Source: a virus. From it: 22,251 nucleotides of DNA. This document shows positions 5,881 through 11,952 of the stretch, piece after piece. Position numbers and translations under genes: made by a program. Each line of letters opens with the position of its first letter. The stretch's first letter is position 1. A model generated the notes under the pieces. The model was not told where the DNA came from. It searched no databases and saw only the letters and a list, made by a program, of their open reading frames with translations. The stretch lies in IMG/VR virus record IMGVR_UViG_3300037517_000960, positions 1 to 22,251 of that record, one strand, 5' to 3'.

Positions 5881-6071
5881 CGGCCACGCGTGAACCGTGG
5901 TGCCCGCTGATTAAGCAATGCCTCGACGGCATCGACCGCCACAACAGTCTGTGGTTCGCAACAGGTGACGCGTGGCACCTGCATCGAGCTGAGTACCTGC
6001 GGCAGTATGTGGTCGAGCTGAAGGACTGGATCCATCGCGATGAGCGCGCCGGAAGTGCTGAGCCGTACTGA
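5862..6071 (+). CDS. Hypothetical protein (69 aa)
   Basis: Not recognised. From ATG 5862 the product begins SREWVTATREPWCPLIKQCL and continues with helices (DGIDRHNSLWF, then HLHRAEYLRQYVVELKDWIH). It is rich in Trp and His. An upstream in-frame extension exists, but it lies inside the previous gene and is Arg/Pro-rich, so I kept the ATG start with a 19-nt overlap. It overlaps the following gene by 32 nt. Confidence 0.6.
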   Translation: MSREWVTATREPWCPLIKQCLDGIDRHNSLWFATGDAWHLHRAEYLRQYVVELKDWIHRDERAGSAEPY

Positions 6072-6213
6072 TCGAGACGGCGGCTGGATCGAGACGTTGC
6101 AGCCCGAAGGTGGCGGCGAGCTGTACTACCGCAGCTGCGCGCACGGGATGTGCCGCTACTCAAGCGACCTGTGGCAGGCTGAGATGTATCTGGACCACCT
6201 GCTAGCCCGATGA
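6040..6213 (+). CDS. Hypothetical protein (57 aa)
   Basis: Not recognised. From ATG 6040 the frame is open for 57 codons: APEVLSRTDRDGGWIETLQP, then a short strand region with GGGELYYRSCAHGMCRYSSD and a C-terminal helix (DLWQAEMYLDHLL). The sequence has a genuine coding look (strand-loop-strand with two cysteines five residues apart). It starts inside the previous gene and is ATGA-coupled to the next. Confidence 0.6.
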   Translation: MSAPEVLSRTDRDGGWIETLQPEGGGELYYRSCAHGMCRYSSDLWQAEMYLDHLLAR

Positions 6214-6299
6214 CGCTGCCCGAGATTGCCTACTTGGCCGTGATGTACTGGGTGATCTGCGTGCTGATCATTCTGCTGCTGAGTCGGATCCTCCCGTGA
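6210..6299 (+). CDS. Single-span membrane micropeptide (29 aa)
   Basis: ATG 6210 overlaps the previous stop by four bases. The 29 residues are almost entirely one transmembrane helix (IAYLAVMYWVICVLIILLLS) ending RILP. Its 3' end overlaps the HNH gene on the other strand by 32 nt. Such small peptides are common in phage early regions and can act on host membrane proteins, but nothing here identifies a target. It could also be chance, although the clean overlap chain argues for a gene. Confidence 0.5.
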   Translation: MTLPEIAYLAVMYWVICVLIILLLSRILP

Positions 6300-6588
6300 T
6301 CCACCGGGCCACGGCCCACTCTCCCAGCTCGGTGTAGAAGTCTTGCTGTCGATACCAGTCAAGCCATGGCTTGTGACCTTTGCGGCTGTTGCAGCTGAGG
6401 CAGCAGGCCACCAGGTTGGCGCGCACCGTCAGGCCGCCGTGCACCTTTGGCACCACATGGTCGAGCGTTGGCGATCGGCCTAGGTCATCGCCGCAATAGG
6501 CACAGCGATAGGACCATGCGAGCAGCACCTGATCGCGCGCCGATCGACGGGTGACCAGGCGGGTTCCGTCAATGTGCGCCTTGTCCAC
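6268..6588 (-). CDS. HNH endonuclease (106 aa)
   Basis: A compact HNH (His-Me finger) DNA endonuclease. Zinc ligands C29-x-x-C32 (CAYCGD) and C63-x-x-C66 (CLSCNSRKG) frame the catalytic core D43-H44 (TLDHVVPKVHGG) with N58 (RANLVACC) and N67. The C-terminal helix (PWLDWYRQQDFY) may aid DNA binding. Free-standing phage HNH genes are either homing-type nucleases or assist terminase; no terminase is nearby here. The gene lies on the minus strand inside a plus-strand cluster and overlaps genes on both sides, so it may be a mobile islet. It overlaps the upstream 61-aa gene by 20 nt. Confidence 0.9.
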   Translation of the reverse strand: MDKAHIDGTRLVTRRSARDQVLLAWSYRCAYCGDDLGRSPTLDHVVPKVHGGLTVRANLVACCLSCNSRKGHKPWLDWYRQQDFYTELGEWAVARWITGGSDSAAE

Positions 6589-6754
6589 TGAGATTCGGCG
6601 GCAGGGGCATTGCCTGAACCTCGAGGGTCAGGATGTCGTCGTCGTCGTGGATGTGCTCAGCTATCCGGCTGTAGACATCAGCCGGCAGGTCTTCGGGGTC
6701 AGCGTCGGAGCGGACCACGACGGTGGCGGTGACTTCAACGATGAAGGCCCGCAT
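6569..6754 (-). CDS. Hypothetical protein (61 aa) upstream of the HNH gene
   Basis: From ATG 6754 the product begins MRAFIVEVTATVVVRSDADP and continues EDLPADVYSRIAEHIHDDDD, then ILTLEVQAMPLP. This is a strand, helix, acidic loop, strand arrangement, ferredoxin-like in outline. A GTG at 6844 would extend it by 30 residues of Gly/Pro-rich, less ordered sequence, so I kept ATG 6754. It overlaps the HNH start by 20 nt and is likely cotranscribed with it. Not recognised as a named family. Confidence 0.6.
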   Translation of the reverse strand: MRAFIVEVTATVVVRSDADPEDLPADVYSRIAEHIHDDDDILTLEVQAMPLPPNLSGQGAH

Positions 6755-6891
6755 TGGATCGCCGCCGCTTGCCCCAACGGTAGCGGGCGCGACTGGATCG
6801 CCCGATGTGTGACAGATTGTGAACGGGCCGCCCTGATCGCGCACTATGCGCTGCCGGTGGTGTATTGTTAGTTCATCAACGCACCGGACCG
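6755..6891. promoter_or_regulatory. Longest gene-free gap; divergent spacer with promoter-like motif
   Basis: This 137-bp gap separates the minus HNH islet from the plus-strand gene at 6892. Near its right end GTGTATTGTTAG (6860-6871) contains a -10-like TATTGT and shares 9 of 12 positions with GTGTAGGATTAG at 3431-3442, which also precedes a small gene. No convincing -35 hexamer is present at the right distance. I see no other structure in it. Confidence 0.3.
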
Positions 6892-7065
6892 ATGCTCGCC
6901 ACCTTCACCGCCAAGCTCGCCACCCTCTCCACCGCTGACCTGCTTGAGCTGATCCGCCAGCTGATCGCTGATGAAGTGTTCAACGCCTGCTTTGACGCCG
7001 CCCTCGACGAAGCCTGCAACCGCGACGCCGACCTGGCATTCACGATTGAGGCCATGATGGCCTGA
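6892..7065 (+). CDS. Hypothetical acidic helical protein (57 aa)
   Basis: Not recognised. From ATG 6892 the product begins LATFTAKLATLSTADLLELI and continues RQLIADEVFNACFDAALDEA, all strongly alpha-helical and acidic. An in-frame TTG at 6865 would add nine residues lacking the helical pattern, so ATG 6892 is chosen. It lies in a short plus-strand pair between two minus-strand units and has its own leader. Confidence 0.62.
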   Translation: MLATFTAKLATLSTADLLELIRQLIADEVFNACFDAALDEACNRDADLAFTIEAMMA

Positions 7066-7088
7066 TCCGCCGGCCACGCCTCCCACCC

Positions 7089-7262
7089 ATGACCTACATC
7101 CTCCACACCGGCCCGTGGCACATCGGGCCATTCCCGACCCACATCGCGGCGCAGCACTTCGCTGAGAGCCACGGCATCGACGACTACCGCATGATTCCGC
7201 TGGATGATCCAGCCGAAGCGCCGGGCCGGATCGCGCGGTTCAATACTCCCAGCGCACCCTAG
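7089..7262 (+). CDS. Hypothetical protein (57 aa) convergent with the endolysin
   Basis: Not recognised. Starting at ATG 7089 after a C-rich leader, the product reads TYILHTGPWHIGPFPTHIAA, then QHFAESHGIDDYRMIPLDDP. It is rich in His and Pro with a probable strand then helix. Its last 23 bases overlap the 3' end of the endolysin gene on the opposite strand, leaving no room for a terminator between the convergent units. Confidence 0.62.
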   Translation: MTYILHTGPWHIGPFPTHIAAQHFAESHGIDDYRMIPLDDPAEAPGRIARFNTPSAP

Positions 7263-8310
7263 GCCGGCCCTTGCGGATGCCGAGATGTGTAAATCCCTTG
7301 GCAGCGCCGTAGCCGACGCTATAGGGCCAGTTCTTATCGCACCAGTCCTGCACCGCGTAGATGTCCGCGCCATGCACGAAGAAGTCAACCGCACCCACAC
7401 CATGCGCGTCGTAGAGGTGCTCGCTGCCTGACGCCCCGCCCACCTGCCGGTTGACTGCTGGCGGCCTGAATCCAGATGTGATCACGATCGGCTTACCACC
7501 GAACGCACCCCGCACCCGCTCAAGGAACGCCGCCAGCTCGGCGGCTGTGTCAATCTGATGCTGGTGGTCGAACCTGCGCGCCTCCTGATCGAGCGCAAAC
7601 TCGCCCAGCCGTATGTGCGGCGTGATGTGCGCTGAGAACGGGCTGGCGGGCGTCAGCTTGGCCGGTTGCCGGTCCTGCTCAGGCAGGCCCCACAGGCGAC
7701 CCTCGGCCTCTCTGCGGCGCTTCAGGCCGGCCTCGACGTTGGTGCCAGGGTTGCGGTACAGCAGCAACGCTTCGGGCACCTGCGGCCACTCCTTGCCCTT
7801 CAGCCGCTTGCTGATGGTCTCGAACCCGGCGGCGCCGTAGAAGCCCGAGCCAAGGTTGTAGGCGAACGAGATCAGCGCGCACTTCTGTTGATCGCTCATC
7901 GCCACCCAGAACGGCACGGTCGCGCGCAGCTTCTCAGCAATGCGGTCTACCTCGCTGCGCAGCAGCATGTCGGCCTCGACCCGGTTGATCTTGTCACCCT
8001 TCTGCACCTTGCGGCCGTCGCTGTATCTGGTGGTGCCATAGCCAATGGTCCACGGGTCGCCGCCGCTCAGTGGGTCGGGGTAAGCATCAAGGTGACAGCC
8101 CTCGAACTGCTGGATCAACTTGAGCGCTGCGCCCAGGTCAGCCTGTTTGCCGTCTTGGCTCCATGTCTGAAACCACGCCTGATCTCTATTAAACAGATCC
8201 GGCGCAACCTTTAACAGCTCCGCTTCCAATTCAGAAATGGCCGCCATCTGATGCGGCAGCCCTTTCCAGTAACGGAACAGGTCGCTTGGTTTGATCGGTG
8301 CTTTAGCCAC
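7240..8310 (-). CDS. Endolysin: GH24 lysozyme plus M15 peptidase
   Basis: Degrades host peptidoglycan at lysis. In 356 residues, an N-terminal helical segment (about 1-60) precedes a T4-lysozyme-type GH24 domain (about 60-210) with E70 in QQFEG, D79 in YPDP and T88 in WTIGYG, the Glu-Asp-Thr triad with an insertion between Asp and Thr. A second domain (about 225-356) looks like a Peptidase_M15 metallo-endopeptidase: GFRPPAVN, then H298 in SEH, D309 in GAVDF and H342 in FTHLG as candidate zinc ligands; the His-Asp loop is a little longer than the usual SxHxxGxAxD. It would therefore cut both glycan and peptide. The start is GTG 8310, overlapping the preceding small membrane gene by 8 nt. No signal peptide is visible, so a holin is needed. 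Confidence 0.92.
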   Translation of the reverse strand: MAKAPIKPSDLFRYWKGLPHQMAAISELEAELLKVAPDLFNRDQAWFQTWSQDGKQADLGAALKLIQQFEGCHLDAYPDPLSGGDPWTIGYGTTRYSDGRKVQKGDKINRVEADMLLRSEVDRIAEKLRATVPFWVAMSDQQKCALISFAYNLGSGFYGAAGFETISKRLKGKEWPQVPEALLLYRNPGTNVEAGLKRRREAEGRLWGLPEQDRQPAKLTPASPFSAHITPHIRLGEFALDQEARRFDHQHQIDTAAELAAFLERVRGAFGGKPIVITSGFRPPAVNRQVGGASGSEHLYDAHGVGAVDFFVHGADIYAVQDWCDKNWPYSVGYGAAKGFTHLGIRKGRPRVRWEY

Positions 8311-8443
8311 GCTTGGGGAACATCAGACGCAGTGCCTGCAGCAGCAGTTGTATCCAGCTATTCGACTTGAGCGGGGTCAACGCGATAACCTCGCTACCAG
8401 CGGCGAGGATGATGGCGATGACGGCGACGGTTTGCGCGTCCAT
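8303..8443 (-). CDS. Small membrane protein, holin candidate (46 aa)
   Basis: A 46-residue protein with one clear transmembrane helix at residues about 4-22 (QTVAVIAIILAAGSEVIAL) and a second amphipathic hydrophobic stretch (SWIQLLLQALRLMF) before a basic end (PKRG). It lies directly upstream of the endolysin with an 8-nt overlap, the classic holin position. Similar short proteins occur in cyanobacterial phage and prophage lysis regions as I remember them. Holin function is inferred from size, topology and position only. Confidence 0.68.
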   Translation of the reverse strand: MDAQTVAVIAIILAAGSEVIALTPLKSNSWIQLLLQALRLMFPKRG

Positions 8444-8445
8444 GA

Positions 8446-8694
8446 TCAGCGGTGTGGGCGTGCCTCCAGCGTAGCCACGCGTTGCTCAACGCCATTCAGC
8501 CGCTTGAAGGTCTCCTGTCGATCCGCGCGGATGTCACCATGGAGCACCTCGAGCTGAGTGGCGATATGCTCGACGGCCGCAGTCAAACGGATCACGGCAT
8601 CACGCGCTTCATCGTTGCGCTTGCTGAAGCCCATCGCGCCCATCGCAGCCACGCTGATGGATGCCCCAGCAACAGCAGCGATCAGCTCGATCAT
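8446..8694 (-). CDS. Membrane-anchored coiled-coil protein, second lysis candidate (82 aa)
   Basis: Residues 1-23 (IELIAAVAGASISVAAMGAM) are a membrane helix. The rest is charged and forms a heptad-like coiled coil (RDAVIRLTAAVEHIATQLEV, then RQETFKRLNGVEQRVATLEA). This topology resembles small phage proteins of the lysis cassette such as XhlA-like or spanin-like partners, although XhlA has its membrane helix at the other end. There is no lipobox. It is separated from the 46-aa holin candidate by two bases. A lysis role is inferred from the neighbourhood. Confidence 0.65.
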   Translation of the reverse strand: MIELIAAVAGASISVAAMGAMGFSKRNDEARDAVIRLTAAVEHIATQLEVLHGDIRADRQETFKRLNGVEQRVATLEARPHR

Positions 8695-8703
8695 GCACCT
8701 AGG

Positions 8704-8841
8704 TTAGCGCCCCTGCCCGCGGCGAGGTTTCTTGCCGCGGCGGCGGGGCCGGCTGTTTTGGCCGTAACCGATGCGGGTTGTCTTAGGCGGACCAGGCTGA
8801 TGCTCGATCCGCGCTGCGCCGGCTTTGGCTTTTACGACCAT
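8704..8841 (-). CDS. Arginine-rich small phage protein (45 aa)
   Basis: ATG 8841 opens a 45-residue basic protein: VVKAKAGAARIEHQPGPPKT, then TRIGYGQNSRPRRRGKKPRR and GQGR. The ending PPKxTRIGxGxxSRP...KK.RGQGR recalls a family of short basic proteins near tail genes in cyanophages and other phages; function unknown. It overlaps the upstream gene by 10 nt. Its 3' half contains a 7-bp inverted repeat at the DNA level. Confidence 0.72.
   Translation of the reverse strand: MVVKAKAGAARIEHQPGPPKTTRIGYGQNSRPRRRGKKPRRGQGR
8717..8740 (-). repeat. 7-bp inverted repeat (possible RNA hairpin) between tail and lysis genes
   Basis: CCGCGGC at 8717-8723 and its perfect complement GCCGCGG at 8734-8740 are separated by 10 nt. 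It lies within the coding sequence of the basic 45-aa protein, just before the holin candidates. The all-G/C stem would be stable in mRNA but no T-run follows on the minus strand. It could be a by-product of Arg/Gly codons. Confidence 0.35.
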
Positions 8842-9188
8842 GATTGCGATGCCTCATCCCAGTCATAGAGCTGCCCATCATCGGGGTAGGGAATAGGTGA
8901 CTGCCAGTCGTAGGTGGCGGTGTTCAACGTCCAACTCGGGAAAGGCTGCGGCGGAATGAAGGCGTCTAAGGCTGGATCGTAAGCGTAGCCGATGCCGGCG
9001 TAACGCTTGCGGATGTTGCCGTTGTAGCTGGTCTGCAGCCAGCGAGTGTTAGCACCAAACAGTCGCTGACAGAACGCAATGCCGACTGCTTCAGACTCGT
9101 CGCCGGCGTCATCCAGGCAATCGGGGTTGCCAACGACAATCACGCGGATTACGTTGTTGTTTGAGTCAAGTTCTGCAAAGTGTGCCAT
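8832..9188 (-). CDS. Conserved phage tail-region protein (118 aa)
   Basis: The product begins MAHFAELDSNNNVIRVIVVG and contains WLQTSYNGNIRKRYAGIGYA, then YDPALDAFIPPQPFPSW and a Trp/Asp-rich end. This AHFAxLDxNNxVxRVIVV...WLQTSYNGN...YAGIG pattern is a conserved protein of many cyanophages and other marine phages, usually near tail fibre genes. Its function is not established; a fibre tip or fibre assembly role is inferred from location. The start is ATG 9188, five bases after the end of the glycine-rich gene. Confidence 0.8.
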   Translation of the reverse strand: MAHFAELDSNNNVIRVIVVGNPDCLDDAGDESEAVGIAFCQRLFGANTRWLQTSYNGNIRKRYAGIGYAYDPALDAFIPPQPFPSWTLNTATYDWQSPIPYPDDGQLYDWDEASQSWS

Positions 9189-9193
9189 TGGTT

Positions 9194-10141
9194 TTAGAAA
9201 ATGATGCTGCCAGAACCTGTGAATTGATAGACGCGGTAACCGCTGCGTGTAGGCTCCGTATAGGTTCCTGTGATGGATGCAGGCGGATCGTATGTATTTG
9301 AATAGGCAATGATAACGATGCCAGCACCGCCTGATCCTCCTGAAGTTTGTGCTCCAGTGTTTCCATAGTCACCACAACCACCACCACCGCCGCCGCCTGT
9401 ATTTACAGTCCCGCCTGCTCCACTTCCTTCAACCCCGGATACTACTGATCCACCAGCACCGCCACCAGCTATTGCACTGCCGCCTGCCGCATTATTTTGT
9501 GCGTATCCTCCAGACCCACCGCCACCGGCACGAGAAGTTGAAGAACCCGTTATTGAAGACGAAACTCCTGCTCCTCCTGCGACTCCGGTTTGTGTAGTAA
9601 CTGATGTGCCACTATTTGTTGCACCGGCACCCCCAGCACCGCCGCCGCCGCCACCAGAGCGAGTTGTATTACCTGTGTCCCCTCCCGAATAGCCTTGATT
9701 TGCTGTACCTGTTTTTACTGTGTCACCAGTAACGCTTTTATGGGGGGCAATACCTCCTCCTGAGCCTCCATTTGTAGATAATTGACCAGTTGTGCTGCCA
9801 CCCCCTCCACCGCCAGTAGAGGTTATTGTACTGAAGACACTATTTGTTCCTGCAGTTCCCGCGAAAGAAGGATTACCCCCAGCGCCACCACCGCCAATGG
9901 TTATTGTGTACGTCGTTGCAGCATTTACACTTAATACTGATTCGGCTGATGATCCTCCCCCGGAGCTTTCACCTGATACTGAACAACGATAACCGCCAGC
10001 ACCACCGCCACCGGCGCTCCAGGAGGCGCCAGCACCACCACCACCACCGCCGCCGCCAGCGATTACCAAGTATTCAACCGTAGGAGGCGGATTAGACACT
10101 CCTCCAAGGCTTAGAAGCAAGGCTTGCGAACAAATAGACAT
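9194..10141 (-). CDS. Glycine-rich tail tip/adhesin-like protein (315 aa)
   Basis: A tail-tip protein dominated by glycine-rich blocks. After a short leader (about residues 1-20), PPPTVEYLVIAGGGGGGGGA opens the glycine-rich domain typical of phage adhesin tips, in which poly-Gly segments pack as polyproline-II helices. The C-terminus has a Gly-free beta segment (GIVIIAYSNTYD, then SGYRVYQFTGSGSIIF) that closes the domain. It may contact the host surface. ATG 10141 overlaps the upstream stop by three bases and is preferred over an in-frame upstream start (GTG/TTG class) at 10189. Codons use many A/T third bases, unlike flanking genes. Confidence 0.82.
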   Translation of the reverse strand: MSICSQALLLSLGGVSNPPPTVEYLVIAGGGGGGGGAGASWSAGGGGAGGYRCSVSGESSGGGSSAESVLSVNAATTYTITIGGGGAGGNPSFAGTAGTNSVFSTITSTGGGGGGSTTGQLSTNGGSGGGIAPHKSVTGDTVKTGTANQGYSGGDTGNTTRSGGGGGGAGGAGATNSGTSVTTQTGVAGGAGVSSSITGSSTSRAGGGGSGGYAQNNAAGGSAIAGGGAGGSVVSGVEGSGAGGTVNTGGGGGGGCGDYGNTGAQTSGGSGGAGIVIIAYSNTYDPPASITGTYTEPTRSGYRVYQFTGSGSIIF

Positions 10142-10512
10142 CAGCTCAATCCGGCACCTGAAATAACAAACGTATTTGATGCGACACACAGCACTGTCGC
10201 CACGCCGTATTGTCCCAATGTGCGATTGCCTGTGTTAGCTGTTCCAGCTTGTCTTAAGGTTGTCGATGATCCCTGTGTGATTGTTTGACTGCTGGCACTG
10301 TTATTGAAAATTGATACTATGTCGCCAGCACTAAACACACCAGATGGAACTGTGACGCCGCCCGTTGTAATGCTGATGTGCTTGCCAGTATCAGATGCTA
10401 CCAATGTATAGGCAGCTGTTTTTGATTCTTGAGAAAGAATAAACAAGTCATCGACTGTTACCGTTTGGGTGCTGGTAACAATGCTGTCAACTTTGACGGA
10501 TCCGTAAGCCAT
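10141..10512 (-). CDS. Tail-fibre-associated beta-rich protein (123 aa)
   Basis: Between the fibre and the glycine-rich protein. Residues 1-40 (AYGSVKVDSIVTSTQTVTVD, then DLFILSQESK) are followed by a C-terminal beta-barrel-like part: AYTLVASDTGKHISITTGG, VPSGVFSAGDIVSIFNNSAS and GQYGVATVLCVASNTFVISG. The same arrangement occurs as a C-terminal module in phage fibres. It is probably a fibre tip or trimerisation subunit. ATG 10512 has no clear Shine-Dalgarno, and it lies three bases after the fibre stop. Confidence 0.72.
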   Translation of the reverse strand: MAYGSVKVDSIVTSTQTVTVDDLFILSQESKTAAYTLVASDTGKHISITTGGVTVPSGVFSAGDIVSIFNNSASSQTITQGSSTTLRQAGTANTGNRTLGQYGVATVLCVASNTFVISGAGLS

Positions 10513-10515
10513 GGT

Positions 10516-11952
10516 TCAAATGATTGTCCAGGTGGCGCCGGCGGGCACAGTCACAGCATAGGTGGCTGCAACTTCAACAGGGCCAGCAGACAGTCCATTG
10601 TATCCGGTTGACAAAGTGTAATTAGCGTTGATGGCCTGCTGGCTTTCAAGAATTGGCGTGCCAATCGCTGGTGTGTACCAGCCTAATGTACCGCTGCCGT
10701 TGGTGCTGAGCAGCTGTCCGTTGGTGCCATCAGCAGCAGGCAGCGTCCATGTGACATTGGCCGCGATCGTGGTCGCCCCTTGAAATGCGACCCAGTTGCT
10801 GCTGTCTGCATCGGCAAAGCGCAGATCTGACTGGGCATTCAGGGTGATGTCGCCAGTCATGGCGCCGCCAGACTTGGGCAGCGCAGCATTAGCTAGGTCA
10901 TAGGCGCTCTTGACCGCGTTGGGCGTGGCTGCCTTGGTGGTGCTGGTGCTACTGGTTGAGTCCTCAAGCTGAACGGCGCCCTTCTGACTGGTGGTGCCGT
11001 CCTGAATACTGATGACAGGCGTTGTGCCACCAGTGCTAGCCAACGGGCTGCTGGCAGTGACGGCTGTGACCGTTCCACCAGTGCCAGCGATCGAGATGCT
11101 GCCGTTGCCGTTTGTGATCGTGATGCCACTGCCAGCTGTCAGCGTGGCCTTTGTCAGCGTGTTGCCAGTGCTGTTGCCGATCAGCAGTTGACCGTCGGTG
11201 TAGCTGGTCTGGCCGGTGCCGCCATAAGCCACACCGATCGTGGTGCCCTGCCATGTGCCGGTGCCGATGGTGCCGACGCTGGTCAGGCTGCTGCTAACGA
11301 CAGCGCTGCCAAGGCTGGTAGCATCCAGCACCTTGGTGCCAGCAATGCGGTATTCCTTAGTGCTGGCGATGTTGACGTGTTCACTGAACGTCCACGCATC
11401 AGTGGCGTCAACCCAGTTGATTGTCTTGTCGGTGCTGCCCTTAAGCGTGATACCGCCACCGTCGGCGGTCACGTCCGTCGGCGTTGTGACCTGACCGATG
11501 ACGACGTTCTTGTCTTCAACGATCAGATGCTGCGTGTCGATCGTGGTCGTTGTGCCGTTGACCGTCAGGTCACCCTGAATCGTGACGCCACTGTCGAACG
11601 TCGCCGCGCCAATTACGTCGAGCGTGCCGGGCACATCAATGTTGCTGGCCCACTCAACGCCTGTGCCGGCCGCATCGGTTTGCAGCAGCTGCCGCGGTGT
11701 GCCATCAGCCAGCTTGCTGACGGCGATCTCGGCGTTGCTGGCGATGTCAGCATTGACCAGCGGATACGCGCTGATCGACAGTCCGGGGATGTACCCAAGG
11801 CTGGCCCATGCCGTTGTGCCGTCGCCAACCTTCCACTTGTTGGTGTTCGACTCAATGCCAATCTCGCCAGCCAGCAGCGTCGGATTGACCGATATCCAGT
11901 TGGCGGCGGTGTCGCGGCGTTGCTTTTGAAACGCCAGCAGCGTTGTAGTCAT
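10516..11952 (-). CDS. Tail fibre protein (478 aa)
   Basis: Host-recognition fibre. Order of segments: an N-terminal virion-attachment domain (about 20-55: NPTLLAGEIGIESNTNKWKV, then GDGTTAW), a repeat-like region with LTVNGTTTTIDTQHLIVEDK and DVTADGGGITLKGSTDKTIN, a YGGTGQTSYTDGQLLIGNS turn, and a phage-fibre repeat (SQKGAVQLEDSTSSTS, then TPNAVKSAYDLA) before GGAMTGDI. The TADGGGITLKG/WVDATDAW segments are ones I know from cyanophage structural proteins. It starts at ATG 11952 after a perfect AGGAGGT, overlapping the previous stop by three bases. A fibre is confident; host specificity is not readable. Confidence 0.88.
   Translation of the reverse strand: MTTTLLAFQKQRRDTAANWISVNPTLLAGEIGIESNTNKWKVGDGTTAWASLGYIPGLSISAYPLVNADIASNAEIAVSKLADGTPRQLLQTDAAGTGVEWASNIDVPGTLDVIGAATFDSGVTIQGDLTVNGTTTTIDTQHLIVEDKNVVIGQVTTPTDVTADGGGITLKGSTDKTINWVDATDAWTFSEHVNIASTKEYRIAGTKVLDATSLGSAVVSSSLTSVGTIGTGTWQGTTIGVAYGGTGQTSYTDGQLLIGNSTGNTLTKATLTAGSGITITNGNGSISIAGTGGTVTAVTASSPLASTGGTTPVISIQDGTTSQKGAVQLEDSTSSTSTTKAATPNAVKSAYDLANAALPKSGGAMTGDITLNAQSDLRFADADSSNWVAFQGATTIAANVTWTLPAADGTNGQLLSTNGSGTLGWYTPAIGTPILESQQAINANYTLSTGYNGLSAGPVEVAATYAVTVPAGATWTII

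Noticed and set aside
9349-9597. Plus-strand His/Leu/Arg-rich frame within the glycine-rich gene
   Set aside because: Arises from the complement of repeated Gly codons (CCNCCN read in another frame).
9200-10090. Tandem DNA repeats in the GGN/CCN-rich stretch
   Set aside because: Low-complexity from glycine codons without a regular repeat unit.
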